Shown: piece by piece, positions 41,225 to 49,594 of the stretch
Numbering within the stretch: position 1 is the first letter of the stretch
Layout of the letters: each line of letters opens with the position of its first letter
Assembly (NCBI GenBank): GCA_016710325.1
Contig: JADJXK010000002.1
Span: 2,790,001-2,854,000 of the forward strand
DNA length: 64,000 nucleotides
Direction: 5' to 3'
Source of the DNA: Candidatus Leptofilum proximum
GTDB lineage: Bacteria; Chloroflexota; Anaerolineae; Promineifilales; Promineifilaceae
The notes under the pieces: generated by a model
Told to the model about the DNA's origin: nothing
Database searches by the model: none
The model's input: only the letters and a program-made list of their open reading frames with translations
Position numbers and translations under genes: made by a program

Positions 41225-41307
41225 TTTTCAACTCCGTTTCTTTATTTAGACGAACCAGAGCCAAAAAATGATAGGATTTTCACGAAATCCGTTGTGACGA
41301 AAAACTT

Positions 41308-41391
41308 TCACCGCCCGCGGCGCAGAGAACACGGAGCTTTTCTCTTTTATTCTTTGCGTTCTTCGCGTTCTTTGCGTTCTTTGCGGTTCAA
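41308..41391. repeat. GCAGAGAACGC-type intergenic repeat
   Basis: ACCGCCCGCGGCGCAGAGAA-CACGGAG is followed by TTTGCGTTC-TTCGCGTTC-TTTGCGTTC-TTTGCGG, a 9-bp-unit stretch. It is related to the hairpins at 45761-45828, 54677-54795 and 58691-58730. Confidence 0.6.
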
Positions 41392-42201
41392 CTAATCCCC
41401 TGCCGGTTTCTCATTCAGGTACGCTGCCATCACCTGCCGGTTATGCTCCAGGTGGTGCAGTTGCAATTCGGCCGCTCCCGATTCAAACGGGTCCAGCTCC
41501 TGCAAAATTTGCAGACGCAGGTCAAACAGCCGCTCCTTGCTGGCGTTTTCGGCATCACGCACCATCTGAATTTGCACCAGCGCTTCCTGGGTGTTTTGCT
41601 TGGGGTTGAAGATGCCGTTCAGCTCGGTGCACTGGTAGCACACGCCCTGCTTGTTGATGAGCGAGCAGCGCGCCTCAAAAATGTCGATCATCTTGCCCCG
41701 GCCCACCCGCAGGTAGTACTTCACCATCGCCTCGGTCTGGTCCATGATCTGGGCAATTTCCTTGACGCTGAAGCCGTAAACCTCTTTCAAAAGCAGAGTC
41801 AGCTGCTGCTCCAGCGGCAGCGATTTGGCCACGCAGGTAAAACAAAAGGCTATGTGCTCCTTGATCTCAAAGTGCCCCTGCGGCGAGGTGTGCCGAATTT
41901 GCATCGCCTCCTGGAAAAAGTGCGGATTGCTCAGAGCCGCTTCTTTGCAAATGTCCGTCACGTTTTCCGGCCAGCGTTTACGGCTGCGCAGCAAATCCCG
42001 GGCCAGGTTGGCGGCAATGGCAAACACCCACGTTTTCAGCGAGGAGTCGCCGCGAAAGCTGCTGATGCTGGTTTGAGCTTTGATGTAGGTGTCTTGCACC
42101 AGATCTTCGCTGTCCGGCACGCTGGCCGTCATGCGCAGCAAAAAGGATTTAAGCTCGCCTTGAAACGAATCAAACTCACCAGCCAGATTGTCTGTGTTCA
42201 T
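41392..42201 (-). CDS. ECF sigma factor with C-terminal extension
   Basis: A 269-residue sigma-70 family protein. Region 2 shows SEDLVQDTYIKAQTSISSFRG and LKTWVFAIAANLARDLLRSR; region 4 shows LKEVYGFSVKEIAQIMDQTE and AMVKYYLRVGRGKM. A C-terminal extension with CSLINKQGVCYQCTELNG carries a CxxC pair and may bind zinc or sense redox state. ATG 42201 is supported by GAGAGG upstream; an in-frame start at 42273 lacks support. It is followed on the same strand by SRPBCC and hypothetical genes, which may be its regulon or co-regulated partners. Confidence 0.88.
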   Translation of the reverse strand: MNTDNLAGEFDSFQGELKSFLLRMTASVPDSEDLVQDTYIKAQTSISSFRGDSSLKTWVFAIAANLARDLLRSRKRWPENVTDICKEAALSNPHFFQEAMQIRHTSPQGHFEIKEHIAFCFTCVAKSLPLEQQLTLLLKEVYGFSVKEIAQIMDQTEAMVKYYLRVGRGKMIDIFEARCSLINKQGVCYQCTELNGIFNPKQNTQEALVQIQMVRDAENASKERLFDLRLQILQELDPFESGAAELQLHHLEHNRQVMAAYLNEKPAGD

Positions 42202-42321
42202 TATTGCGCCTCTCAATCTACAAGGGGTGCGTGGGGTCTGATCCATTTTAGACTGTTTGAGGAATTTGGGCATCAGGGAGGGAAATCCGGCCGTTCTCCC
42301 CCAAAGCTCCCGCTAACAAAG

Positions 42322-42954
42322 CTACGTGGGCAAAGTCAGCGTGCAAACGCGGTTGCCCGCCTGGTCAATCTCTTGCCGGAAGCCCATGCGCCTGAGGTAT
42401 TTGGCGTGCACCTCGTTATGCGGCGTGCTCATCAGCTTGCGGATGCCCTGCTGCTGGAAAAAGCCAGAATGGTAGTAAAGATAGCTGCCAATCTTAAAGT
42501 CGCGATAATCAGGAATGACAAAATCGAGGTAGATGCGGAATTCGCCCTGGTCATTTCGCTGACCAATGAACAACCCCGCCGGAACCATGTCACGTAAAAC
42601 GAAGATGATGAGATGCTTTTCGCTGGGGGCAAAGCGGTAGTCGGGGATAAATTTCTCGATCTCCGCTTTGTAGAAGTTTAGAAAATAGCGCAGGTAAGCT
42701 GAACTACTGTCCACCTCCAGCAGTTTGAAATATTCCCTGCTGGTGTAAATCCGGTAGAGAAAGTAGAGGTTGACCACGATGATGACGGCGTTAACGGCCG
42801 TAATCGGGTACGCACCAATCAGCCAACCATAAATGAAAAAGGTAATCGCCCCTGCCAGGTTGATCAGCCGCAGCCGCAGCACCGAGCTCATCATCAGCGA
42901 AATGGCCACCAGCACCGAAGCCAGGTAGCCCAGCAGTTCAAGGTAAAATTGCAT
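42322..42954 (-). CDS. YgjV-like membrane domain fused to a GNAT-like domain
   Basis: A 210-residue protein. Residues 1-75 form three membrane helices in the manner of inner-membrane protein YgjV (ELLGYLASVLVAISLMMSS, NLAGAITFFIYGWLIGAYP). Residues ~80-210 look like a GNAT acetyltransferase domain (LIIFVLRDMVPAGLFIGQRN, FKIGSYLYYHSGFFQQQGI, HAKYLRRMGFRQE). The acetyl-CoA loop is not a clear R/QxxGxG/A, so activity is uncertain. It stands alone between a sigma factor and a divergent gene. Confidence 0.75.
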   Translation of the reverse strand: MQFYLELLGYLASVLVAISLMMSSVLRLRLINLAGAITFFIYGWLIGAYPITAVNAVIIVVNLYFLYRIYTSREYFKLLEVDSSSAYLRYFLNFYKAEIEKFIPDYRFAPSEKHLIIFVLRDMVPAGLFIGQRNDQGEFRIYLDFVIPDYRDFKIGSYLYYHSGFFQQQGIRKLMSTPHNEVHAKYLRRMGFRQEIDQAGNRVCTLTLPT

Positions 42955-43146
42955 ATCTAAACCTCATGGTTATGTAAAACAAAGCCAGTACGTAGTGGCG
43001 ATTTTAATATGACACCGCATGTCATAAATCCGATCGATACTCCCTTATATTTAGTAAGGAGCCGACACCGGCTGTCGCCGACCACCATGAATGAAAATCG
43101 TAGGTCGGATTGGCAATCCAACCCACATTTACGAAGGAGCGATACG

Positions 43147-43620
43147 ATGGCATCTACTATTCCATTACACAAACTCAATCACTTTATTGTACAGGCAAAG
43201 GCAGCCACCTATGTAGGAGATGGTCAAACATCGGCGCCGAGCCGCAAAAACGCCCACGATTTGGCCTTCCACGCCGGGGATCTTTCGTACCTGGACAGCT
43301 ATTTTGGCGGCACGGATTTCATTGGGCAGGAGGTGGTTTATGAACACGATGAACCGATCTGGGCGATGAATTATTACGGCCGTATTCTAAAACCAGACAA
43401 AATTACGGCCGTACAAGCCGGGCAAGTTATCAAACGCAGCCTATCGCAATTATATGAAGAAGGGCGCTTTTTGGGTGGGTTTACGCACACTGCGGGCGAA
43501 TTCAGCTACATAGATACAAATCAAGGCGACCCTCAATCGTTTACCGGCAAAGAATGGATCTCACGAGATGGAGTGATCGTTTATGAGCTTGTTTATCATG
43601 GGGGGATGATTAAGCCTTGA
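43147..43620 (+). CDS. DUF5680-family protein
   Basis: A 157-residue soluble protein. The order KAATYVGDGQ, SRKNAHDLAFHAGDLSYLDSY (part), FGGTDFIGQEVVY, PIWAMNYYGR, FTGKEWISRDG, VYELVYHGG matches the DUF5680 family, often found beside XRE regulators, as here. The start ATG 43147 is set by AAGGAG; the frame stays open to 43009 but without a good start. Function unknown. It contains two ACGGCCGT palindromes within 30 bp. Confidence 0.82.
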   Translation: MASTIPLHKLNHFIVQAKAATYVGDGQTSAPSRKNAHDLAFHAGDLSYLDSYFGGTDFIGQEVVYEHDEPIWAMNYYGRILKPDKITAVQAGQVIKRSLSQLYEEGRFLGGFTHTAGEFSYIDTNQGDPQSFTGKEWISRDGVIVYELVYHGGMIKP

Positions 43621-43738
43621 GGAAACGGCCGTTCCTGACAAACCCAGCAGATGCAGTTCACTTTGACGATGAGACAGCCTAGCAGAAATCTCTCGGCTTG
43701 TGCAGGCTTTATAGCGCTTTTGGGGGACCGCTGCGCAG

Positions 43739-43767
43739 TTGTGCCTCAAACTGAATTATGTTAATAT
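43739..43767 (+). promoter_or_regulatory. Promoter of the double-XRE gene
   Basis: TTGTGC (43739-43744) and TAATAT (43762-43767) are separated by 17 bp; initiation is predicted near 43774, about 34 bp before ATG 43808. Confidence 0.5.
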
Positions 43768-43807
43768 CTTTCCCAGCGCAAAAATGCCATCTGAGAGAGA
43801 AAAATCG

Positions 43808-44470
43808 ATGAGTGAACTGAACGCAGAACGTGCAAAAATGTTGGGAGAACTGGTGCAAAAAGCCAGAGAGCACTTTGGCCGCACCAAAAAGGAATGTGCG
43901 GCCGTTCTCGGCCTGAACACCGCTGCCTACAACCAGATCGAATCGGGTGAATATCCCATTTCCCTGCCGCAGCTCGAAGCGATTGCCCTCTTCCTCAACA
44001 TCCCCATGGGCTACTTTTGGGGCAGCGAACCACTCAAAACAGAGTCAGAAATCGACTTCACCAGTCTCATCGACCTGCGCCACCGGGTCATTGGTGTGCT
44101 GCTGAGCCAGCAGCGGCTGCGCAGCCGCAAATCCGTGGCCGAACTGGCCGAGGCCCTCGGCGTAGAAGAAGACACCATCAAAGCGTACGAAATGGGCCAG
44201 GAACCGATTCCGTATCTACACCTGGAACAACTGTGCCGTCAGCTGGACGTTTCCGTCAATTACTTCCTCGATGACCCACATGGCCCGCTGGGACGGCACG
44301 AAGCCAGGCAAAAGCTGGAACGCCAATTCCAGCGCCTGTCACCCGAAATGCAGGCCTTCTTGATCAATCCCGTTAATGTCAGCTACCTGGACACGGCCAA
44401 AAAGCTCAGCGAAATGGACGTAGAACAGCTGCGGCAGGTGGCAGAGAGCCTGCTGGAAATTACATACTAA
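43808..44470 (+). CDS. Transcriptional regulator with two tandem XRE domains
   Basis: A 220-residue protein with two Cro/C1 HTH domains: residues ~12-70 (KECAAVLGLNTAAYNQIESG) and ~92-150 (KSVAELAEALGVEEDTIKAY, then DVSVNYFLDD). A helical C-terminus follows (QLRQVAESLLEITY). Tandem XRE domains suggest binding to an extended or bipartite operator. GAGAG precedes ATG 43808; an upstream in-frame ATG at 43784 is less likely. It is followed by an octamer hairpin and a TPR protein gene. Confidence 0.85.
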   Translation: MSELNAERAKMLGELVQKAREHFGRTKKECAAVLGLNTAAYNQIESGEYPISLPQLEAIALFLNIPMGYFWGSEPLKTESEIDFTSLIDLRHRVIGVLLSQQRLRSRKSVAELAEALGVEEDTIKAYEMGQEPIPYLHLEQLCRQLDVSVNYFLDDPHGPLGRHEARQKLERQFQRLSPEMQAFLINPVNVSYLDTAKKLSEMDVEQLRQVAESLLEITY

Positions 44471-44476
44471 TTGCTG

Positions 44477-44530
44477 AATTACCCAATTACCCGGTTACAA
44501 ATTCAGTAATTGAGTAATTGGGTAATTGAC
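44477..44530. repeat. Octamer repeat hairpin (GAGTAATT family)
   Basis: AATTACCCAATTAC (44477-44490) pairs perfectly with GTAATTGGGTAATT (44514-44527). The right arm consists of 8-bp units CAGTAATT, GAGTAATT, GGGTAATT. It lies between the XRE stop and the TPR gene start. Confidence 0.8.
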
Positions 44531-44536
44531 TACCCA

Positions 44537-45082
44537 ATGAGTAATGCCCTTTCTCCCCAAGACCTAAAAGATGAAGGCCTGCACCTGTTTCAGCAGGGCA
44601 GCCACAGCCAGGCGTTAAGCACGTTTGAGCAAGCGGCGGCGGCTTTTGCCGCGCAAGATGACATCGGCAGCCAGGCCGAGATGTTGAACAACATGGGCGT
44701 TATTTTGCGCGTGCAGGGGAAGCTGGATACGGCCGTTACCACCCTCACCCATGCCGCCGACCTCTTTGCCCACATTGGCGATCACTCTCGCCACGCCCAA
44801 ACCCTGGGCAACCTGGGCGACCTCTACGCGCAGCAAAAAGAGTACACCGAAGCCGCACGCTGCTACAGCAACGCTACCCAGGAATTTGCCCAAAGCAACG
44901 AGAAAGAAAAACAGGCCCAGGTGCTGCGTGCCCTGAGCCTGATGGAACTTCGCCGCGGCCAATACCTGGCCGCCATTATGCGCATGGATGAAAGTCTACA
45001 GGTGCGCCCCCGCCTATCGATTCCCCAGCATCTGTTTAAGTGGCTCCTCCGCTTCACCACCAAACTGCTGCGCGGCGAGTAG
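44537..45082 (+). CDS. Tetratricopeptide-repeat protein
   Basis: A 181-residue helical protein with four TPR-like repeats (KDEGLHLFQQGSHSQALSTF, EMLNNMGVILRVQGKLDTAV, QTLGNLGDLYAQQKEYTEAA, QVLRALSLMELRRGQYLAAI). The C-terminus is basic and amphipathic (FKWLLRFTTKLLRGE) and may touch the membrane. It lies directly after the repeat hairpin; the partner is unknown. Confidence 0.82.
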   Translation: MSNALSPQDLKDEGLHLFQQGSHSQALSTFEQAAAAFAAQDDIGSQAEMLNNMGVILRVQGKLDTAVTTLTHAADLFAHIGDHSRHAQTLGNLGDLYAQQKEYTEAARCYSNATQEFAQSNEKEKQAQVLRALSLMELRRGQYLAAIMRMDESLQVRPRLSIPQHLFKWLLRFTTKLLRGE

Positions 45083-45083
45083 A

Positions 45084-45203
45084 GTCGGTAGTCCGTTATC
45101 CGTAATCGGTAAACGGTAAACCTAAAACCGTTCACCGACCAACGATTACCGTTCACCGATTACCGGCCACCGATTACCGCTCACCGATTACCGTTCACCG
45201 ATA
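45084..45203. repeat. Long heptamer array (CGGTAAT family), overlapping a gene end
   Basis: About 120 bp made of 7-bp units (CCGTAAT, CGGTAAA, CGGTAAA) followed by many inverted units (CGTTCAC, CGACCAA, CGATTAC, CGTTCAC, CGATTAC, CGGCCAC, CGATTAC, CGCTCAC). The stop codon and last residues (VNGNR) of the minus-strand gene at 45181-45495 lie within it. Confidence 0.75.
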
Positions 45204-45495
45204 CACGTTGAATCAGGTTAAAGCCCACAAACGGACCCAACCAGCCGCACGGCATCACCAGCAGCGCCAGCCAGCCGAAGGGCCCGTTTTGCAGAAAACG
45301 CTCGGGGGCCAGCAGGGCATCGCTGGGGTTGAGGCCCGCGCTGGTAGCCAGGGAAATAAACAAGGATTGGCTGACGAAGAGAACCACCAGGGTAACGGCC
45401 GTTACCACCACCCGTTGATGCCAGGTTTCTAGCCGCCACAAAGAAAAAGCAGCAACAATGACGATAGACCAGCAAATCATATACAGTGTGGGCAT
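45181..45495 (-). CDS. Small three-helix membrane protein
   Basis: A 104-residue hydrophobic protein with about three membrane helices (YMICWSIVIVAAFSLW, VVVTAVTLVVLFVSQSLFIS, LALLVMPCGWLGPFVGF). No family is recognised. Its last codons (SVNGNR and the stop) are formed by the heptamer repeat array, so the array has probably determined where translation ends. Confidence 0.6.
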   Translation of the reverse strand: MPTLYMICWSIVIVAAFSLWRLETWHQRVVVTAVTLVVLFVSQSLFISLATSAGLNPSDALLAPERFLQNGPFGWLALLVMPCGWLGPFVGFNLIQRVSVNGNR

Positions 45496-45888
45496 GGTGT
45501 CCTCCTCAGCAAGTTGTCAATGGGTTTCCGATTATGGTGTCAGGTTAACGGTTTCCCGGTTGAGTTACTCGATGGTTGGAAAACGGCCGTCTAACGGCTT
45601 CCTGACGCTGTACCCGTAAAACGATGCTTATCCGCCAAAAGTTCCCACCAAACTAAACAAATCTTTAAGTACGGTGGGAAGCGGCTGGCAAAGGCGCTAA
45701 AATCCCGGCCGTACACACGTTCACTTTTACACTAACTTTGCAGGTCACCAGAGAAAACGAACCGCAGAGACGCAAAGAACGCAGAGTTTTTTCTATCTGC
45801 CCCTCTGCGCTCTCTGCGTCTCCGCGGTGAAATTGGTTACTGCAAATATAGTGTTTTGACTCAAGCACACCAAAACAGGAGTAAAAAT
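45496..45888. other. Intergenic region, 393 bp
   Basis: Contains a hairpin TTCCCACC (45642-45649) / GGTGGGAA (45673-45680) with a 23-base loop, an ACGGCCGT copy, and the GCAGAGACGC hairpin at 45761-45828. The bcp ribosome-binding site is at the right end. No ORF or known riboswitch is recognised. Confidence 0.5.
45761..45828. repeat. Large imperfect hairpin of the GCAGAGACGC family
   Basis: ACCGCAGAGACGCAAAGAAC-GCAGAG (45761-45786) is complementary at 23 of 26 positions to the segment 45803-45828. The loop contains a run of six Ts. Related sequences lie at 41308, 54677 and 58691. Confidence 0.75.
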
Positions 45889-46347
45889 ATGACAGTTGGC
45901 GAAATGGCCCCCGATTTTGAACTGACTTCCGATGAAGGCACCCAGGTAAAACTGTCCGATTTGCGCGGACAGAAAGTGGTGCTCTTTTTCTACCCCAAGG
46001 CCGACACCCCCGGCTGCACCACGCAGGCCTGCGGCTTCCGCGACAATTACCCGGTGATTGAAGCGGCAGGCGCCACTGTGTTTGGCATCAGCCCAGACAC
46101 GCCCGAAGACCTGGCCAAATGGCGCGCCAAAATGGGCTTCCCGTACAATTTGCTGGCCGACCCCGACCACGAAGTGGCCGAAGCCTACGGCGTGTGGGGC
46201 GAAAAGAAGATGTACGGCAAAGCCTACATGGGCATCATCCGCAGCCACTTTGTCATCGACGAAGACGGCCGTTTTGCCGACAGCCAGATCAAAGTGAGCC
46301 CCCAGGACAGCGTGGATAAAGCAGTGGAGTTTTTGGGGAGCAATTGA
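45889..46347 (+). CDS. bcp: Thioredoxin-dependent peroxiredoxin (Bcp/PrxQ)
   Basis: A 152-residue cytosolic peroxiredoxin reducing H2O2 and organic hydroperoxides. The active site KADTPGCTTQACGFRDNY has the peroxidatic Cys in PGCT and a second Cys five residues on, the PrxQ arrangement. GISPDTPEDLAKW and GIIRSHFVIDEDG are also typical. Length is normal. AGGAG lies nine bases before ATG 45889. It ends at an octamer hairpin shared with the convergent gene. Confidence 0.96.
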   Translation: MTVGEMAPDFELTSDEGTQVKLSDLRGQKVVLFFYPKADTPGCTTQACGFRDNYPVIEAAGATVFGISPDTPEDLAKWRAKMGFPYNLLADPDHEVAEAYGVWGEKKMYGKAYMGIIRSHFVIDEDGRFADSQIKVSPQDSVDKAVEFLGSN

Positions 46348-46398
46348 GTAATTGAGTAATCAGGTAATTGGGCAAATTGCTCAATTACCTGATTACTT
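46341..46398. terminator. Octamer-repeat hairpin between convergent genes
   Basis: GTAATCAGGTAATTGGGC faces GCTCAATTACCTGATTAC with one mismatch over a short loop. It overlaps the stop codons of both bcp (plus) and the GT-C-like gene (minus), so it is placed like a bidirectional terminator. The units are 8-bp GAGTAATT-type repeats. Confidence 0.65.
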
Positions 46399-49300
46399 CC
46401 ACCGTAACCGGCAGCACAAAACGGCCGTCCGGCAGCAGCTCCCCCCCTTCATTCAGCACCGGCAGGCGGTTGAACTGGCCCGGTGCAGGTTGGCTGTAGA
46501 AACCCACCACCAGCTGGTAGCTGCCTGGCGGCACGTCGGCCAGGGGCAGCGACAGGCGATCCTCGACTATCTCGCCGCTGGTCCACTGGCTGGTGGGATA
46601 ACTGCCGTAGCGCGGCGGGCTGTCGCTCTGGGCAAGCGGGTCGCCGCCCCTCACCGGGTCGATGAGGTGCACAAAGCGGATGTAGTCGGTTTGCCCGCTG
46701 GCCAGCGCCTGCCACACCAGCGTCAGGTCCAGCGCCTCGTCACTCTGGCTGAACTGGTAACCTTGCAGCTGAATCGCCTGGCCAAAAACGGCCGTAACCC
46801 TCTCCATTTCCTCCGGCAGCATAAACACTGGCTCCGTGGGCTGGAACTGCCAGCCAACTTGCCCTTCCACCAGCTCGCCCAGCCGCCGCGTCAGGACCAC
46901 TGCCTCGGGATTGGCCGCCTCGTACAGCTGCGCCACCAGGACAAACGGCCGTTCGTGATTCTCCTCGGCGGGTGGCAGCGGCATGATCAACCAATCGTCC
47001 ACCCACTGCCCGGCGGGCCAGCCGCTGCTGGGCAAAAAGCCGTAGCCCGGCTGGGTGTCCACCAAGCGTAAAAAGCGGCCCTGGGCATCGGTCAGGCGCA
47101 GGGCGACGTTGTAATTCTGGCTCAGCGGCTGCGGCGTAAACCAGGCCAGCTGCACTGTCAGCCTGTCCGGCGCGGGCTGCGACACGCCAATGCCGTGCAC
47201 GGTGAGCTGTTCGGCGGGCGGCTCCAGTGGTGCAACCTGTGCCACCCGCAGCGGCGACAAAAAGATCGCATCCCGGCTGCTGCCAGATGGGGTGAGAGCA
47301 CGGCCGTTTTCCAACGTCAGGCGCGGCACAAAAAGGCCAGCGGGCGCATTTTCCGGCAGCGTCAGTTCAAATGTGGTCGCGGCCCCGCCGGGCAACGTTT
47401 GCTGGGCAATGGGCGGCGGCTGAAGTTCGGGCACGGTGGGCCAGTTGATTGCGGGTGAAAACAGCGCCAGGGTGACCATCTCCGCAGGGGGCACAGCCCA
47501 CTCAAGCTCTATGCGAATGGTCTCCCCCGGTGCCGCCACCTCGGGCAGCGCAGCCTGGCGCAGCACGGCACCCGAGCTAAACGTCACGCCCTCCGGCTCG
47601 GGATGCAGGTAACCCATCTGCCCAAAGTCCCAGGTGCGCAAGTCGGCTGCGGGTGCGGTCTCTGGCCAGAGGCGGACCGCCACAGCCAGCAGCAGCACGC
47701 CGGCCAGCGCCAGTGCCGACTGCCGATTCAGCCAGGTCAGCCCCGGCTGCAAAAGCCAGATCGTGAGCAAAATTGCCAACAAGGAAACAATCTCGGCACC
47801 CAGCCGCACGGCCGTTCGCCCCAACCTTAACTCAACCTGGTGTCGTCCTGCCGGAACGTCCAGCTCGATGAGACCGCTGCCCGCCGACGGCCGTATCGCC
47901 ACCGCCGCCCCATCCACCCGCGCCTGCCAGCCCGGCCAGTGCAGCGTGGGGAAGCTGAGGGTGCTGGGCGCGGCCGTTTCCACCGTCCATTTCTGGGAAG
48001 TTGCCCGCGCTTCCTCAAGCTCTGCCACATTTAATTCTCCCGCCAGCGGCGTGACCGTCCAGCGCTCGCCCGTGTTGAGCCAGCGGCTGGTGTACGGCCG
48101 TGGCTGCACCGTCGGCGGCAGGTACTCGAAGCTGATAGTGGTGCCGATGTTGCCCGTGAACCACTCGTACTGTGCCAGGGATTCGGCTGTGACGTCGGCA
48201 TCGGCCAGGAGCAGGTGATCGGTCTTAAGCTGGCCCAGGCTGCTCACCAGCAGCAGGGTGATGAACGGCGGCGCCCACCACTGCGGTTTGGGCAGCGCCA
48301 GGGCCAGCGCGCCCACCGCCAGCGCCCCACCAAACGCCTGCACCGACAAAAAGCGCCAGGGAAACTGGGTAAAAGACAGCAGCGGCAAATGCTGCCACAG
48401 CAGGTCGGACAGGGGCGTGAGCATGAAGGTGCTCACCGCCACCGTCAACACAATGAACAGCGCCGGAACCGTCAACGCCCGGCGCTGCCGCCGCCAGAGC
48501 CAGAGCACCGCCAGCAGACCGGCAACGGTGACGGCCGTTTGCACCAAACCCATACGAAACGCTTCCCGGTTCACCACGCCGTAATCCGCAAAAAAGGACG
48601 TTTGGCTCAAGGGCAGTTCAGCCGTGCCCAAAAAGTGATTGCTGTAGTGAAAATAGCCGCTGGTCACCGTGCCCAGCTGCGCCAGCGACTGCTCGGCCAA
48701 CGCCGGAACAAAAAACCAGGCGGCCACGGCAAACGCGAAAAGGAAGCCCAAAAAGGGAGATTGGAGATTGGAGATTAGAGATTGGCTTTGCGCCCTCCGC
48801 GGTAAAACCCTGAGCAGCAGGTACAGCAGCAAAAATGGCGAGAAGATCAACGCGGAAATGTTGTGGCTGAGGATGAGGGCGGCATACGCCAGGGCAAACA
48901 GCGCCACCTGTCGACGACCGCCGCCCACCAGCCCATCCGCCGCCAGAATCACCAGCGGATAAAAAGCCATTGCCCAAAACTCGGCCAGGGAATCGCCCCG
49001 CACGTAGACGTTGACCAGGTGAAACGGCGCCACTGTGTACGCCGCCGCCGCCAGCAAACCGGCCCACCGGTAGCCTGCCCATTCATGCCCCGGTTGGCCA
49101 AACCAGCGGCGCACCAGGGCAAACATACCCCACCCCGCCACGATATACCCCAACAGGTGCGACAGGTGAATGGCCCGCACGAAGCTAAAGCCAATCAGCC
49201 GGAACAAAAAGGTGATGTAAATGGAGAGCGGGGCGTAGAAATTGTAGAAGGGGTAGCCGTAGCCGTAATTGGCGTCCGGCATCCAGCGCACGGGGAAGTG

Positions 49301-49471
49301 GCCATCGAAGACGGCCGTTTCCAACTGGTGCAGTCGCTGCAGTAAAAATGGACTGTCTCCCCCGCCGCGTGTGTTCAGCAAGCCCGGCTGCGACCATTCC
49401 GGCCAGGCGGCCACCAAAGCAATCAGCAAAACCGCCAGCCAAAACCAGCGCGTGCGGGCAGAGTCAGTCAA
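46385..49471 (-). CDS. Large GT-C-like membrane protein (6-pyruvoyl-tetrahydropterin-synthase-related family)
   Basis: A 1028-residue protein with about 12 membrane helices in residues 10-430, one more near 560-600, and a large extracytoplasmic C-terminal region of beta-sandwich character. The beginning (GGGDSPFLLQRLHQLETAVF, GHFPVRWMPDANYGYGYPFY) matches the membrane family named 'PTPS-related', which resembles GT-C glycosyltransferases with an acidic residue after helix 1. It probably transfers sugars from lipid carriers outside the membrane. A heptamer-repeat stretch at 48757-48786 is read through as part of a loop (QSLISNLQSPF). Confidence 0.8.
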   Translation of the reverse strand: MTDSARTRWFWLAVLLIALVAAWPEWSQPGLLNTRGGGDSPFLLQRLHQLETAVFDGHFPVRWMPDANYGYGYPFYNFYAPLSIYITFLFRLIGFSFVRAIHLSHLLGYIVAGWGMFALVRRWFGQPGHEWAGYRWAGLLAAAAYTVAPFHLVNVYVRGDSLAEFWAMAFYPLVILAADGLVGGGRRQVALFALAYAALILSHNISALIFSPFLLLYLLLRVLPRRAQSQSLISNLQSPFLGFLFAFAVAAWFFVPALAEQSLAQLGTVTSGYFHYSNHFLGTAELPLSQTSFFADYGVVNREAFRMGLVQTAVTVAGLLAVLWLWRRQRRALTVPALFIVLTVAVSTFMLTPLSDLLWQHLPLLSFTQFPWRFLSVQAFGGALAVGALALALPKPQWWAPPFITLLLVSSLGQLKTDHLLLADADVTAESLAQYEWFTGNIGTTISFEYLPPTVQPRPYTSRWLNTGERWTVTPLAGELNVAELEEARATSQKWTVETAAPSTLSFPTLHWPGWQARVDGAAVAIRPSAGSGLIELDVPAGRHQVELRLGRTAVRLGAEIVSLLAILLTIWLLQPGLTWLNRQSALALAGVLLLAVAVRLWPETAPAADLRTWDFGQMGYLHPEPEGVTFSSGAVLRQAALPEVAAPGETIRIELEWAVPPAEMVTLALFSPAINWPTVPELQPPPIAQQTLPGGAATTFELTLPENAPAGLFVPRLTLENGRALTPSGSSRDAIFLSPLRVAQVAPLEPPAEQLTVHGIGVSQPAPDRLTVQLAWFTPQPLSQNYNVALRLTDAQGRFLRLVDTQPGYGFLPSSGWPAGQWVDDWLIMPLPPAEENHERPFVLVAQLYEAANPEAVVLTRRLGELVEGQVGWQFQPTEPVFMLPEEMERVTAVFGQAIQLQGYQFSQSDEALDLTLVWQALASGQTDYIRFVHLIDPVRGGDPLAQSDSPPRYGSYPTSQWTSGEIVEDRLSLPLADVPPGSYQLVVGFYSQPAPGQFNRLPVLNEGGELLPDGRFVLPVTVEVIR
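48757..48786. repeat. Heptamer repeats inside a coding sequence (GGAGATT family)
   Basis: Four 7-bp units (GGAGATT GGAGATT AGAGATT and a partial unit) lie in frame within the gene at 46385-49471. They encode a short loop (SLISNLQS) between two membrane helices. Elsewhere this family is only intergenic (19581, 26505). Confidence 0.75.
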
Positions 49472-49496
49472 AAAAAGTGTCCTTCAGGGTCGTGGG

Positions 49497-49560
49497 AAGT
49501 GAAGCGTGAAACGGGAAACGGGATAGGGCTCATCCCGTTTCACGTTTCACGCGTAGTCTC
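49497..49560. repeat. Heptamer repeat hairpin (GTGAAAC/GGGAAAC family)
   Basis: CGTGAAACGGGAAACGGGAT faces ATCCCGTTTCACGTTTCACG. The units are 7 bp. It lies upstream of the GT-C-like gene start and after the DoxX-like gene stop on the minus strand. Confidence 0.7.
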
Positions 49561-49594
49561 TCATTTTTGAAAACCGACGCGTGTATGGCCTTTC

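Noticed and set aside
45084..45203. Possible CRISPR array
   Set aside because: The units are 7 bp with no spacers and occur in both orientations; no cas genes are in the window.
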